A stretch of 64,000 nt of DNA. It comes from G965216255 sp965216255. Its GTDB lineage: Bacteria; Bacteroidota; Rhodothermia; Rhodothermales; Bin80. Shown here in pieces: positions 45,177-54,232 of the stretch. The DNA lies in assembly GCA_965216255.1 (NCBI GenBank), contig OZ244148.1, forward strand, positions 1,116,001-1,180,000, in the 5' to 3' direction. A program made the position numbers and the translations under genes. Below the pieces are notes generated by a model. It made no database searches and was not told the DNA's origin. It saw nothing but the letters and a program-made list of their open reading frames with translations. Numbering within the stretch: position 1 is the first letter of the stretch; each line of letters starts with the position of its first letter.

Positions 45177-46367
45177 CTAGTCAAGGATTTTCGAGACCAC
45201 GCCGGCGCCGACAGTGCGGCCGCCTTCGCGGATGGCAAAGCGCAGCCCCTGTTCCATCGCCACCGGCTGGATGAGCTGTACCTTGAACTGCGTGTTGTCC
45301 CCCGGCATGACCATCTCTACCTGGCCCGGCAACTCAATGTCCCCCGTCACGTCCGTCGTACGGAAATAAAACTGCGGCCGGTATCCCTTGAAAAAGGGCG
45401 TGTGACGTCCACCCTCATCCTTGCTCAACACGTACACCTCACATTCAAACTCCCGGTGCGGCGTGATCGAACCCGGATGCACAACCACCTGCCCACGCTC
45501 CACCCCGTCCTTCGCCACTCCGCGCAGCAACAAACCCACGTTGTCACCCGCCTGACCCTCGTCCAGAATCTTGCGAAACATCTCCACTCCCGTTACCGTC
45601 GTGCTCGACTTCTCCGGCCGAATACCCACGATATCCACCTTCTCACCCGTTCGCACTATCCCCCGCTCAATCCGGCCCGTGGCTACCGTCCCCCGACCCG
45701 TAATCGAAAACACGTCCTCCACCGGCATCAAAAACGGCTTGTCCTTCTCCCGCTCCGGCATCGGAATGTACGTGTCCACCGTTGACATCAATTCCATGAT
45801 CTTCTCCTCCCACTCCGACTCACCGTTGAGCGCGCCCAGCGCCGATCCCAATACCACCGGAATGGCATTCCCCGGGAATTCGTACTGGTCCAATAACTCC
45901 CGTACCTCCAACTCCACCAACTCCAACAACTCCTCGTCATCCACCAAATCCACCTTGTTCATGAATACCACGATGTAGGGCACCCCTACCTGACGCGCCA
46001 ACAGTATGTGCTCCCGCGTCTGAGGCATCGGACCGTCCGAGGCGTCCACCACCAATATCGCGCCGTCCATCTGTGCCGCACCCGTAACCATGTTCTTTAC
46101 ATAGTCCGCGTGACCCGGACAGTCCACATGCGCATAATGCCGCGCATCCGTCTCGTATTCCACATGCGCCGTCGCGATCGTAATGCCCCGCTCCCGCTCC
46201 TCCGGAGCATTGTCAATCGAATCAAACGAACGAACCTCCGTGCCTCCAAAACGGTCGTGAAGCACCTTCGTGATCGCCGCCGTCAGCGTCGTCTTTCCAT
46301 GGTCCACATGACCAATCGTGCCCACATTCACGTGCGGCTTCGTACGCTGAAAATGCTGCTTTGCCAT
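45177..46367 (-). CDS. tuf: Elongation factor Tu
   Basis: 396 residues. The GTPase motifs are intact: GHVDHGKTTLTAAIT (G1), RGITIATAHVEYET (switch I), DCPGHADYVKNM (G3), FMNKVDLVDDEELL (G4). Domain 2 and 3 stretches include GRGTVATGRIERGIVRTGEK and GYRPQFYFRTTDVTGDIELP. It delivers aminoacyl-tRNA to the ribosome. This appears in the str operon after fusA; a second copy elsewhere is possible but not visible. Confidence 0.98.
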   Translation of the reverse strand: MAKQHFQRTKPHVNVGTIGHVDHGKTTLTAAITKVLHDRFGGTEVRSFDSIDNAPEERERGITIATAHVEYETDARHYAHVDCPGHADYVKNMVTGAAQMDGAILVVDASDGPMPQTREHILLARQVGVPYIVVFMNKVDLVDDEELLELVELEVRELLDQYEFPGNAIPVVLGSALGALNGESEWEEKIMELMSTVDTYIPMPEREKDKPFLMPVEDVFSITGRGTVATGRIERGIVRTGEKVDIVGIRPEKSSTTVTGVEMFRKILDEGQAGDNVGLLLRGVAKDGVERGQVVVHPGSITPHREFECEVYVLSKDEGGRHTPFFKGYRPQFYFRTTDVTGDIELPGQVEMVMPGDNTQFKVQLIQPVAMEQGLRFAIREGGRTVGAGVVSKILD

Positions 46368-46402
46368 GATCGTGGTATGTTATTGTGTCAACTGGGCAGG
46401 CC

Positions 46403-48508
46403 TCAGGCCAGAGCCCCGGTCACCGTCAGGACGATCTCTTCAGCAATGGACTTTGGTACCGCTGCATAGCTTTCGAACTGCATAGTGTAAATGGCACGCC
46501 CCTGGGTAATGGACCGCATGTCGGTTGAATACCCGAACATTTCGGAAAGCGGCACATAGGCCGTGATAACCTGGGCATCTTTTCGCTGATTCATCGAGGC
46601 AATGCGGCCCCGGCGACCATTCAGGTCACCGATGACCTCGCCCATATATTCTTCGGGCGTAACGACCTCCACACACATGATGGGCTCCATGAGCACAGGC
46701 TGCGCACGACGCGCGGCGCTCCTGAATGCCATCAGCCCGGCTATTTCGAAGGCATGCTGATCTGAATCCACCTCGTGGTGCTTGCCGTGGTACAGGCGGA
46801 CGTGCAGTCCTTCTATCGGATAGCCCGCGAGGGGACCCTGGCCGAGTGCTGCCTTGATTCCCTTCTGCACGGAGGGAATAAATTCTTTCGGGATCGCACC
46901 ACCCACGATGTCATTGACGAAATCGAAGCCGACACCGGATTCATTGGGGCCGACCTCCATGTGTACTACGGCAAACTGTCCGCGGCCTCCGGTCTGCTTC
47001 TTGTGCGTATAGCGCTCGTCCACCGTGCGACGAATCGCTTCCCGGTAGGCTACCTGGGGCTTGCCCACGTTGGCTTCCACCTTGAATTCGCGACGCAGCC
47101 GGTCCACAATAATCTCGAGGTACAGCTCCCCCATGCCCGCGATGAGCGTCTGCCCGGTCTCCGGGTCGGTGGATACCTTGAACGTGGGATCCTCCTCGAC
47201 CAGTTTCTGCAACCCTGAGGAGAGCTTGTCCGCGTCGGCCTTGGTGCGCGGCTCGATAGCGATCCGAATAACGGGATCGGGAAAATCCATCGTCTCGAGG
47301 ATGATGGGATGGCCCGGATCCGACAGCGTATCACCGGTCTTTACTCGCTTGAGGCCGACTGCGGCCCCGATGTCGCCGGCGGTCACGTACTCGATATCTT
47401 CGCGCCTGTTGGCGTGCATAAAGAGCAGCCGTCCGACGCGTTCCTTCTGTCCGGACGTGGAATTGTAAACCTGGGAGCCCTTGGCCAACCCGCCGCTGTA
47501 TACGCGGAAAAACGTGAGCTTGCCTACATAGGGATCCGTGGCAATCTTGAATGCGATAGCCGAGAAGGCCTCATCGGCAATGGGTCTGCGCGTGGCCGCC
47601 GCACCGGAATACGGCAAAGTGCCTTCCACTGCAGGGACATCTAGCGGGCTCGGCAGATAGTCCACCACCCCATCCAGCAGACGCTGGATGCCCTTGTTCT
47701 TGAACGCCGATCCGCAAAACACCGGCGTGATGTCCAGATTCAGCGTTGCCAGACGCACCGTCGCCCGGATTTCCTCCGGTGTAATGTCCTCGCCTTCGAG
47801 GTACTTCATCAACAGGTCGTCGTTGTACTCGGCGATGGCCTCCAGGAGGGCGATCCGCCAGTGCCGCGCCTCGTTGCGCAGGTCGGCAGGAATATCAATA
47901 ACGTCCCAGGTGGCGCCCTGCGTAGCGTCGTGCCAAATAATGGCCTTGTTGGTGACCAGGTCAATGACACCCCGGAACAGGGCCCCGGAGCCAATCGGGA
48001 TCTGCACCGGCACGGGGTTGGCTTTCAGGCGCTGCTTCATGGCCTGAATCGCCTGGACAAAATCCGCGCCGGTGCGGTCCATCTTGTTGACGAGGGCAAT
48101 GCGCGGCACCCCGTATTTGTTGGCCTGACGCCAGACGGTCTCCGACTGCGGCTCAACGCCACCGACAGCGCAGAAAAGGGCAATGGCGCCGTCCAATACG
48201 CGCAGGGAACGCTCTACTTCCACCGTAAAATCAACGTGCCCCGGCGTATCAATGATATTGATGCGGTGCTCGTCTCCGCTTTTGAACCAGAAGCACGTCG
48301 TGGCGGCACTCGTGATGGTGATCCCCCGCTCCTTCTCCTGATCCATCCAGTCCATGGTGGCGCCGCCTTCATGAACCTCGCCCATGCGGTGCAACCGTCC
48401 GGTATAAAACAGGATGCGCTCCGTAGTCGTGGTTTTGCCAGCATCGATATGGGCCATGATGCCGATGTTGCGCATTCTATGCAGCGGTATGTTTCTATTC
48501 GTAGTCAT
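46403..48508 (-). CDS. fusA: Elongation factor G
   Basis: 701 residues. The N-terminal GTPase has IGIMAHIDAGKTTTTERILF, ERGITITSAATTCFWF and NIIDTPGHVDFTVEVERSLR. Domains III-V include MGELYLEIIVDRLRREFKVE, KQTGGRGQFAVVHMEVGPNE and APEEYMG-type VTPEEYMGEVIGDLNGRRGR. It catalyses translocation. It is 18 bases after rpsG and 35 bases before tuf. Confidence 0.98.
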   Translation of the reverse strand: MTTNRNIPLHRMRNIGIMAHIDAGKTTTTERILFYTGRLHRMGEVHEGGATMDWMDQEKERGITITSAATTCFWFKSGDEHRINIIDTPGHVDFTVEVERSLRVLDGAIALFCAVGGVEPQSETVWRQANKYGVPRIALVNKMDRTGADFVQAIQAMKQRLKANPVPVQIPIGSGALFRGVIDLVTNKAIIWHDATQGATWDVIDIPADLRNEARHWRIALLEAIAEYNDDLLMKYLEGEDITPEEIRATVRLATLNLDITPVFCGSAFKNKGIQRLLDGVVDYLPSPLDVPAVEGTLPYSGAAATRRPIADEAFSAIAFKIATDPYVGKLTFFRVYSGGLAKGSQVYNSTSGQKERVGRLLFMHANRREDIEYVTAGDIGAAVGLKRVKTGDTLSDPGHPIILETMDFPDPVIRIAIEPRTKADADKLSSGLQKLVEEDPTFKVSTDPETGQTLIAGMGELYLEIIVDRLRREFKVEANVGKPQVAYREAIRRTVDERYTHKKQTGGRGQFAVVHMEVGPNESGVGFDFVNDIVGGAIPKEFIPSVQKGIKAALGQGPLAGYPIEGLHVRLYHGKHHEVDSDQHAFEIAGLMAFRSAARRAQPVLMEPIMCVEVVTPEEYMGEVIGDLNGRRGRIASMNQRKDAQVITAYVPLSEMFGYSTDMRSITQGRAIYTMQFESYAAVPKSIAEEIVLTVTGALA

Positions 48509-48526
48509 GGACCGGAACCCGCAGGC

Positions 48527-48994
48527 TTAGAATCGGAAATGGGCAAAGGCCTTGTTGGACTCCGCCATCCGATGCGTATCGTCTTTCTTCTTGATGGCAC
48601 CGCCTTCACCCTTTGCCGCCGCAATTAACTCATGGGCAAGCCTCGCGGACATGGAGTGGTCATGCCGGTTGCGCGCATGCTGGATAATCCAGCGGAAGGC
48701 GAGCGCCGTACGCCGGTCTGCCCGCACCTCGATGGGCACCTGGTAGGTGGCCCCGCCCACGCGGCGGCTGCGCACCTCGACTACCGGAGACACATTCTGC
48801 AGGGCCTTGCGGAAGGCCTCAAGGCCCGACTCTCCCGTACGCTCCTCGATCAGGCTGAACGCGCCGTACACGATGCCCTGCGCCACGCTTTTTTTGCCGT
48901 CACGCATTACATAGTTCACGAATCGCGCCACGGCGCGGTCCTCGTAATTCGGGTCCGGGGCGATATTTCGCTTATCGGCTGACTTTCGACGCAT
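48527..48994 (-). CDS. rpsG: 30S ribosomal protein S7
   Basis: 155 residues from the ATG at 48994 (MRRKSADKRNIAPDPNYEDR). The upstream extension is out of family. VARFVNYVMRDGKKSVAQGI, VEVRSRRVGGATYQVPIEVR and KKDDTHRMAESNKAFAHFRF are typical. S7 organises the 30S head and represses the str operon in E. coli. Confidence 0.97.
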   Translation of the reverse strand: MRRKSADKRNIAPDPNYEDRAVARFVNYVMRDGKKSVAQGIVYGAFSLIEERTGESGLEAFRKALQNVSPVVEVRSRRVGGATYQVPIEVRADRRTALAFRWIIQHARNRHDHSMSARLAHELIAAAKGEGGAIKKKDDTHRMAESNKAFAHFRF

Positions 48995-49073
48995 AACTGT
49001 AGTTAAAAAGACGCCATGCCGAATTGGAGGCACGGTGTCTCGTGACAAAACGTGATTCGCTCTCCGCTTCTAC

Positions 49074-49448
49074 CTATATCTTGGGTCTCTTGGCTCCGTA
49101 TTTGGAACGTGACTGCGTCCGGTCTTCGACACCCGAAGTGTCGAGCGCTCCACGGACGATGTGGTATTTGACCCCGGGGAGGTCCTTGACACGGCCGCCG
49201 CGCACCAGAACGATCGAGTGTTCCTGCAGGTTGTGCCCTTCACCCGGGATATAGGCGATGACTTCAATCTGGTTGGTCAGGCGCACCTTGGCCACTTTCC
49301 GCAGAGCGGAGTTAGGCTTTTTCGGCGTGGTCGTATACACGCGTGTGCACACACCGCGCCGCTGCGGGTTGCCCTGCAGCGCGAGCGCCTTGGTCTTGCG
49401 CACCTTCGGGTGACGCCCCTTCCGAACAAGTTGTTGAATAGTCGGCAA
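49074..49448 (-). CDS. rpsL: 30S ribosomal protein S12
   Basis: 124 residues. MPTIQQLVRKGRHPKVRKTK, VYTTTPKKPNSALRKVAKVR and HSIVLVRGGRVKDLPGVKYH are the conserved parts. The Lys residues at the classical streptomycin-resistance positions (PKKPNS and GRVKDLPG) are both present, so no such mutation is seen. It is the first gene of the str operon, 107 bases after ftsH. Confidence 0.98.
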   Translation of the reverse strand: MPTIQQLVRKGRHPKVRKTKALALQGNPQRRGVCTRVYTTTPKKPNSALRKVAKVRLTNQIEVIAYIPGEGHNLQEHSIVLVRGGRVKDLPGVKYHIVRGALDTSGVEDRTQSRSKYGAKRPKI

Positions 49449-49470
49449 AGTCTCTCTCGTTGCGGCTTGC

Positions 49471-49511
49471 AGCCCTATGCGTTGATAGCCTTATAAGATA
49501 GGGCTTTTTTT
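49471..49511 (+). terminator. Hairpin plus T-tract between ftsH and rpsL
   Basis: A perfect 8-bp inverted repeat AGCCCTAT (49471-49478) and ATAGGGCT (49498-49505) with a 19-base loop is followed on the plus strand by seven T residues. It has the shape of a rho-independent terminator for plus-strand transcription, against the direction of all nearby genes. On the minus strand it would fold within the leader of the rpsL message, where it may instead act as a leader structure. Confidence 0.4.
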
Positions 49512-49555
49512 ATAATCTTGCCAAACTGGTCGTTAAATTTCCTGTTAAATACGAA

Positions 49556-51748
49556 TCACTCTTCTACTTTGGGCTCTGCGACGGGCTCTACTTTGGGCTC
49601 TGCGACGGGCTCTGCGACGGGCTCTGCGACGGGCTCTGCGACGGGCTCTGCGACGGGCCCTGCGACGGGCTCTGCGACGGGCCCTGCGACGGGCTCTGCG
49701 ACAGGCTCTGCGACGGGCCCTGCGACGGGCTCTGCGACGGGCTCTGCGACAGGCTCTGCGACGGGCCCTGCGACGGGCTCCATCCCATTGTACGAAACAT
49801 ACTCCCCAAAGGGCCGCTTTCCGAGGATGCGCACCAGATCCGCAGGTCCCAGCACCTCTTTCTCCAATAGAAGCGCTGCCAGAGCTTCCAACTTGTCCTC
49901 TTTTTCCCTCAGAAGCCCGAAGGCCCGCTCCCGAACGCCGTCAATGAGCAACTTGACTTCCTGGTCTATGATTTCTGCAAGACTGTCTGAGTAGGGCTTT
50001 TCAAACACTGGCGTATCCTTGCGTCCGCGGGAGACGTTAAAGCTCACGTGCCCAACCCGCTCGCTCATGCCAAAATCCACGACCATGGCGTAGGCCGTCT
50101 GCGTGATGCGCTCCAGGTCATTCTGGGCGCCTGTGGAAAGCTGCCCGAATATGATTTCCTCTGCAACCCGGCCACCTATCATCATAGTCATCTGGTCCAG
50201 GAACGCTGCCTTCGTGGTGATGTAGCGCTCGTCGGGTAGCGACTGCGCAAATCCAAGGGCCGCCAACCCGCGGGGCACTATAGAGACCTTGATGACCGGA
50301 TCCGTGTGCGGCAGATACCACCCGGTAATGGCGTGACCAGCCTCGTGGTAGGCTACAATGCGCTTTTCTTCCGGCTTGATCAGCTTGTTTTTCTTCTCGA
50401 GTCCCGCGATGACCCGGTCAATGGCCTTCTCGAAATCCACCATCTCAATGGATTCCTTGTCCAGGCGGGCGGCCAGCAACGCCGCCTCATTGCACACATT
50501 GGCAATTTCTGCGCCCGCAAACCCCGGGGTCTGGGAAGCCAACTGGGCGTGATCAACATTTGGATGCATTACCAGCTTGAGCGTATGCACCCGGAAAATG
50601 GCTTCTCGCTCGAGCCGGTCCGGCCGATCAATCAAAATCTGGCGGTCAAACCGTCCCGGACGCAGCAAGGCCGTGTCCAAGACGTCGGGCCGGTTGGTGG
50701 CCGCCATGATGATGACCCCCTTATCGGTGTTGAAGCCATCCATTTCCACAAGGAGCTGGTTGAGCGTGTTTTCGCGCTCGTCATTGGCCCCCATCATCAT
50801 GCCACGGCCGCGGCTGCGCCCTATAGCGTCAATTTCGTCGATAAAAACGATGCAGGGGGCCTTCTCCTTGGCCTGTTTAAATAGATCCCGCACGCGGGCG
50901 GCGCCCACGCCTACGAACATCTCCACAAAATCACTGCCGGAGAGTGAGAAAAAGGGCACGCCGGCCTCCCCCGCTACCGCCTTTCCAAGGAGCGTCTTCC
51001 CCGTTCCCGGCGGGCCAACCAGCAGCACTCCCTTTGGGAGCGTACCCCCGAGCTTGGTGAACTTCTTTGGGTTCTGCAGAAACTCCACAACTTCGGCGAC
51101 TTCCTCCTTGGATTCATCCAGGCCGGCCACATCCTTGAACGTGACGTTCTCTTCGCCCATCGCATCAAAAAGCACCGCCTTGTTCTTGCCAATATTCAGC
51201 ACTTGGGAGCCCGGATTCATGCGGCGGATCAGGAAGATCCAGAGCCCGATAAGAATTGCCAGCGGCAGGATCCACGTTAAAACACCGCCAAACCAGTTGT
51301 CTTCGTACGCGGCTTCGTACTGCACCGGCGCCAGCCTCCCATCCAGCCGCGCATCGCGGTTGTAGGCATCCAGAAAATCTACGAGGCCGTGAGATTCCGT
51401 CTTTATGGAAACAAAGCCGCTTCCAGGCTCCGCGGTGCCCAAAATGGAATCCTTGGGCTCGGCCACTTGGACATGCCCCTCGCCCAGAGCCGCAGCCGTG
51501 TAGGTCCCTTCAATCCGACGATCGTTTACAATTCGGATTTTTTCTACGTACCCCTGTTCGACATACTCCAGGAACGCACTGTATTCGATCGTATTCGATT
51601 CAACGCCGCGCCAAAAAAATACCAGGTTCACCAACAAGAAGATGAACAGCACGGCGTACAGCCACATGGAGACTTGCATGCGCCCGCCCGGCGGCACGCG
51701 GTTCTTATCCGCGTGTCGCTGCTCCGGATTGCGCTGCTCCTGGGCCAT
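49556..51748 (-). CDS. ftsH: ATP-dependent zinc metalloprotease FtsH with repeat tail
   Basis: 730 residues. Two membrane helices (about 28-46 and 156-175) flank the periplasmic domain. The AAA part has Walker A GPPGTGKT (245-252), Walker B CIVFIDEIDAIGRSRG and the arginine-finger region LRPGRFDRQ. The zinc site is HEAGH at 468-472. It degrades membrane and misfolded proteins. Beyond residue 656, where other FtsH proteins end in a variable tail, it carries 18 tandem tetrapeptides, mostly EPVA or GPVA, ending EE. It precedes rpsL in the same direction. Confidence 0.95.
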   Translation of the reverse strand: MAQEQRNPEQRHADKNRVPPGGRMQVSMWLYAVLFIFLLVNLVFFWRGVESNTIEYSAFLEYVEQGYVEKIRIVNDRRIEGTYTAAALGEGHVQVAEPKDSILGTAEPGSGFVSIKTESHGLVDFLDAYNRDARLDGRLAPVQYEAAYEDNWFGGVLTWILPLAILIGLWIFLIRRMNPGSQVLNIGKNKAVLFDAMGEENVTFKDVAGLDESKEEVAEVVEFLQNPKKFTKLGGTLPKGVLLVGPPGTGKTLLGKAVAGEAGVPFFSLSGSDFVEMFVGVGAARVRDLFKQAKEKAPCIVFIDEIDAIGRSRGRGMMMGANDERENTLNQLLVEMDGFNTDKGVIIMAATNRPDVLDTALLRPGRFDRQILIDRPDRLEREAIFRVHTLKLVMHPNVDHAQLASQTPGFAGAEIANVCNEAALLAARLDKESIEMVDFEKAIDRVIAGLEKKNKLIKPEEKRIVAYHEAGHAITGWYLPHTDPVIKVSIVPRGLAALGFAQSLPDERYITTKAAFLDQMTMMIGGRVAEEIIFGQLSTGAQNDLERITQTAYAMVVDFGMSERVGHVSFNVSRGRKDTPVFEKPYSDSLAEIIDQEVKLLIDGVRERAFGLLREKEDKLEALAALLLEKEVLGPADLVRILGKRPFGEYVSYNGMEPVAGPVAEPVAEPVAEPVAGPVAEPVAEPVAGPVAEPVAGPVAEPVAEPVAEPVAEPVAEPKVEPVAEPKVEE
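49565..49780 (-). repeat. 12-bp tandem repeat encoding the (E/G)PVA tail of FtsH
   Basis: Eighteen consecutive 12-base units, on the coding strand GAGCCCGTCGCA or GGGCCCGTCGCA, with the last three units near the stop alternating EPKV, EPVA, EPKV. A few units have the silent change CCC to CCT. The near identity of units suggests slippage-driven copy-number change. Confidence 0.92.
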
Positions 51749-51978
51749 GTTTAAAATGCGATGGGTGCCTAAAGCGAACGTATATGTACCGCAAAAACTA
51801 CCAGATTGTTTCCTTGTAGGAATTACGCAGAAAAGTTGACAGGAGCAGGTTGACGACTATTTGAACAGTGTGTGAAGGACGGGGTTTCGCATCCCAAGAA
51901 CGTGAAGGTTTAGTTGACAGGCCCCGTATACGTAGCCAGGAACAGACAGCACGTGTTCGCACGGGGAATCCAGGCAGA

Positions 51979-52902
51979 GTGACTACCCTATCCCTGTTCA
52001 AGCTGATGGAGTGCTTCCCTAGGCGAGAGGCGCCATCCACTACGTTGAGCGCATCCGCTGGTGCGACAACTGCGCCTGCGCGCGTTGCGGGACAGCTAAC
52101 CGTATCACGCCCAAGAAGCACCCGGAACGGTATTGGTGCGGGCTTTGCCGCAAGACCTTCACGGCCCTTACTGACACCCCGTTGGAGTACAGCAAGGCCA
52201 ATCCCCACACGTGGCTCTATGCGGCCTACCTGCTACCTTACCGCCCGTGACGGCATCTCCAGCATTCAGCTCTCCGAAGAATCCGGCGTGACCCAGAAAA
52301 CATTCTAGCATATGCTCTACGACTTGGCGCCAAAGATTTCGTAGGCAATGCAGCAACGGCACTGGCAGGAGACATTGAAGTGAACGAGACCTTCATTGGC
52401 GGGCTGGAATTGAAAAACCACGCGAACAAGCGGCTCAGTGCAGGACGAGGCACCGTAGGCCGGCAGGCTGTGATCAGTCTCCGTGAACGAGGCGGCAAGG
52501 TTAAGGCCCTCGGCCGTACCCGCAACGGACAAGATCACGCTCCAATCGGTCGTTGAACGCACCGTAGCCTGCAGTAGTACCGTATTTCCTGGTGAGCACA
52601 GGGCATATATCGGCCTCGCATACAAGGGCTACCCACACGATAAAGTGAAGCATGCTGCGAGCGAATACGCTCGGGAACAGGCCTACGCCAACGGGATCGA
52701 GTCTGTCTGGGGCGTTATCAAGCGGGGCTTTGCGGGCGCGAATCACCACTGGTCGATTAAGTACATGCAAGCCTACGTCGACGAATTCACATTCCGGCTC
52801 CACAAAGGCAACGTGGATGTAGACACGCAGGATCGGCTGGATGCACGCTTCCACATGATGCCCAACAAGATCGTCACCTGTGCAAGCCGCACAGCCAACT
52901 GA
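51979..52902 (+). pseudogene. IS1595-family transposase pseudogene
   Basis: A GTG at 51979 opens TTLSLFKLMECF, like the N-terminus of ISXO2-type transposases. A frameshift follows to IHYVERIRWCDNCACARCGT with the CXXC zinc pair, TPKKHPERYWCGLCRKTF and TPLEYSKANPHTWLYAAYLL. The frame changes again to TARDGISSIQLSEESGVTQK and stops at a TAG. Later pieces are ETFIGGLELKNHANKRL and AVISLRERGGKVKALGRT. The last, in the frame ending at 52902, has YAREQAYANGIESVWGVIKR and HHWSIKYMQAYVDEFTFRLH. Several frameshifts and stops make it inactive. Inverted repeats were not identified. Confidence 0.75.
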
Positions 52903-53549
52903 CCATGACCACCAAGCCCAACAAGGACTAGGACAAGGCAGCCGAAATGCTGCTGTCCATGATAAGGGGCGATGGCCGGCACCCCTCTCGGCCAAACAAG
53001 CGAGACGCTAACCGGCGCCCCAAAGCCGAAGTCACCAAAGACAGATTTCGCGTCTTTGAAGTCAAAGACAACCCAATGAATGAGCAAGGTGTGGTGACTG
53101 CCTCAGCCGTATCTTTCATGGGTACGATCAGACGGCGACTCACCTATGCGAGGCTGACCGTATGAGCAGGACCTCCAATCTGTTATATGGTCGATAGGCG
53201 GATACGGTGGATGCGCTGGTCGGCACACTACCAATCCGCCTCGCCGTAAAGTCGTGTGGTCCGTGCGGGCGCCTGAGATTCTTGCGCAAGCGGACATGAG
53301 ACGCGACGCGAACGCTTTTGAGCCGGCAACGCGCTCACCCAGATGGAGGAAGACGACATCGCGTTTCAGTTTTTGTCGGAGTTTGCCTATGTTTTCTTTC
53401 GCCCGCGATTCAAAAGAATCTGGGTAGACTCCGCGGTACACGGCAATCCCAATGTCAACGCCGCCGACCTGCTGAGCATTTTCGCACCCGGTATCCGTCG
53501 CGGCAATAATTCCTCTCCCACGCCACAAACCCGGACATCGACCGCTTGA
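52903..53549 (+). other. Degraded accessory stretch between IS1595 and restriction remnants
   Basis: From ATG at about 52905 a frame reads MTTKPNKD, stops at TAG, then continues as DKAAEMLLSMIRGDGRHPSR to VSFMGTIRRRLTYARLTV ending at 53165. It may be a small gene with a nonsense codon; I do not recognise it. From 53166 to 53549 there are only short open frames without clear similarity. Confidence 0.35.
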
Positions 53550-53909
53550 ATGCTCGGGAAGGCAGACTATTGATGGCCTGCTAGGACATGCAGGACCGCG
53601 TCTTTTGCGTTCCGCGCGGCTTGGATGGCCGGCGGCGACGCGCAACATCATGCGGATTATTTGCCCCGCAAGCCGGATGCCGTCGGCTACCTCTATGCGC
53701 GGCCAGGCACTCCACTCGTTCGCAGTCAACTGGAGAGCCGCCAGTACAGCACTCAGGTGGACCACCTGACGAAAGACCAGGTCGCAAGCCTGCCGGTGCC
53801 TGGGCTTGCCTCCGCTGACATGGCAAGTATCAACGCCGAGGCGATGACACTGCTCAGGGAACACAAGCACGCCATCGAGAATCTAGCCACGACTTGGCCG
53901 GGGCCGTGA
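53550..53909 (+). pseudogene. Restriction-modification specificity/methylase C-terminal remnant
   Basis: The frame RLLMAC (then TAG) DMQDRVFCVPRGLDG continues, after a small shift, as AVGYLYARPGTPLVRSQLES, RQYSTQVDHLTKDQVASLPV and TLLREHKHAIENLA. This resembles the target-recognition and C-terminal helical parts of type I S subunits or Eco57I-like N6-adenine methylases (GYLYAFL-SP, SxVxHLTPxxVxxLPVP). An in-frame stop and a frameshift show decay. Which R-M type it came from cannot be decided here. Confidence 0.6.
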
Positions 53910-54046
53910 ACAAGAATCTATATCTGATCCCGCCCGGAAAAATCCGTCGCCATGTCACCGGGCGGCTGGGGCCGGCCACACCGGAGGAACACGTCCGGCA
54001 CCGTTTGACACAAAATTCGATCGGGATTTTTCGGCGAAAGACTTGA
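53906..54046 (+). pseudogene. N-terminal fragment of a restriction-modification protein
   Basis: 46 codons from the GTG at 53906, overlapping the end of the previous fragment by four bases. The residues IPPGKIRRHVTGRLGPATPE followed by EHVRHRL resemble the conserved start of a type I restriction/N6-methylase protein (RxTPEERVRQ-type). The frame then ends at TGA. It is probably the start of the next gene of the same broken locus. Confidence 0.5.
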
Positions 54047-54232
54047 TGCTAGCTGGGACGTACGCTATACGTGCCTCCCGGCGATAGGCCTTTCAGGATC
54101 TGGTCAATGGTAGCGCTGCCACGTAACGACGGTGATCCCTGCGGAAAATCTCCGTTGTTTTTGGCACGTTTTGTGCATATCGTTGCGTTGTGCTACGCGC
54201 GGGCAATCAGGTTAGCCACTATAGTTTGTGTG

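Noticed and set aside
49518..49994. Plus-strand collagen-like (GSATG/GPATG) repeat protein
   Set aside because: It is the antisense reading of the FtsH tail repeat; the minus strand encodes an intact FtsH.
53103..53870. 255-residue minus-strand ORF across the R-M remnants
   Set aside because: No recognisable family, and the plus strand carries R-M motifs in the same bases.
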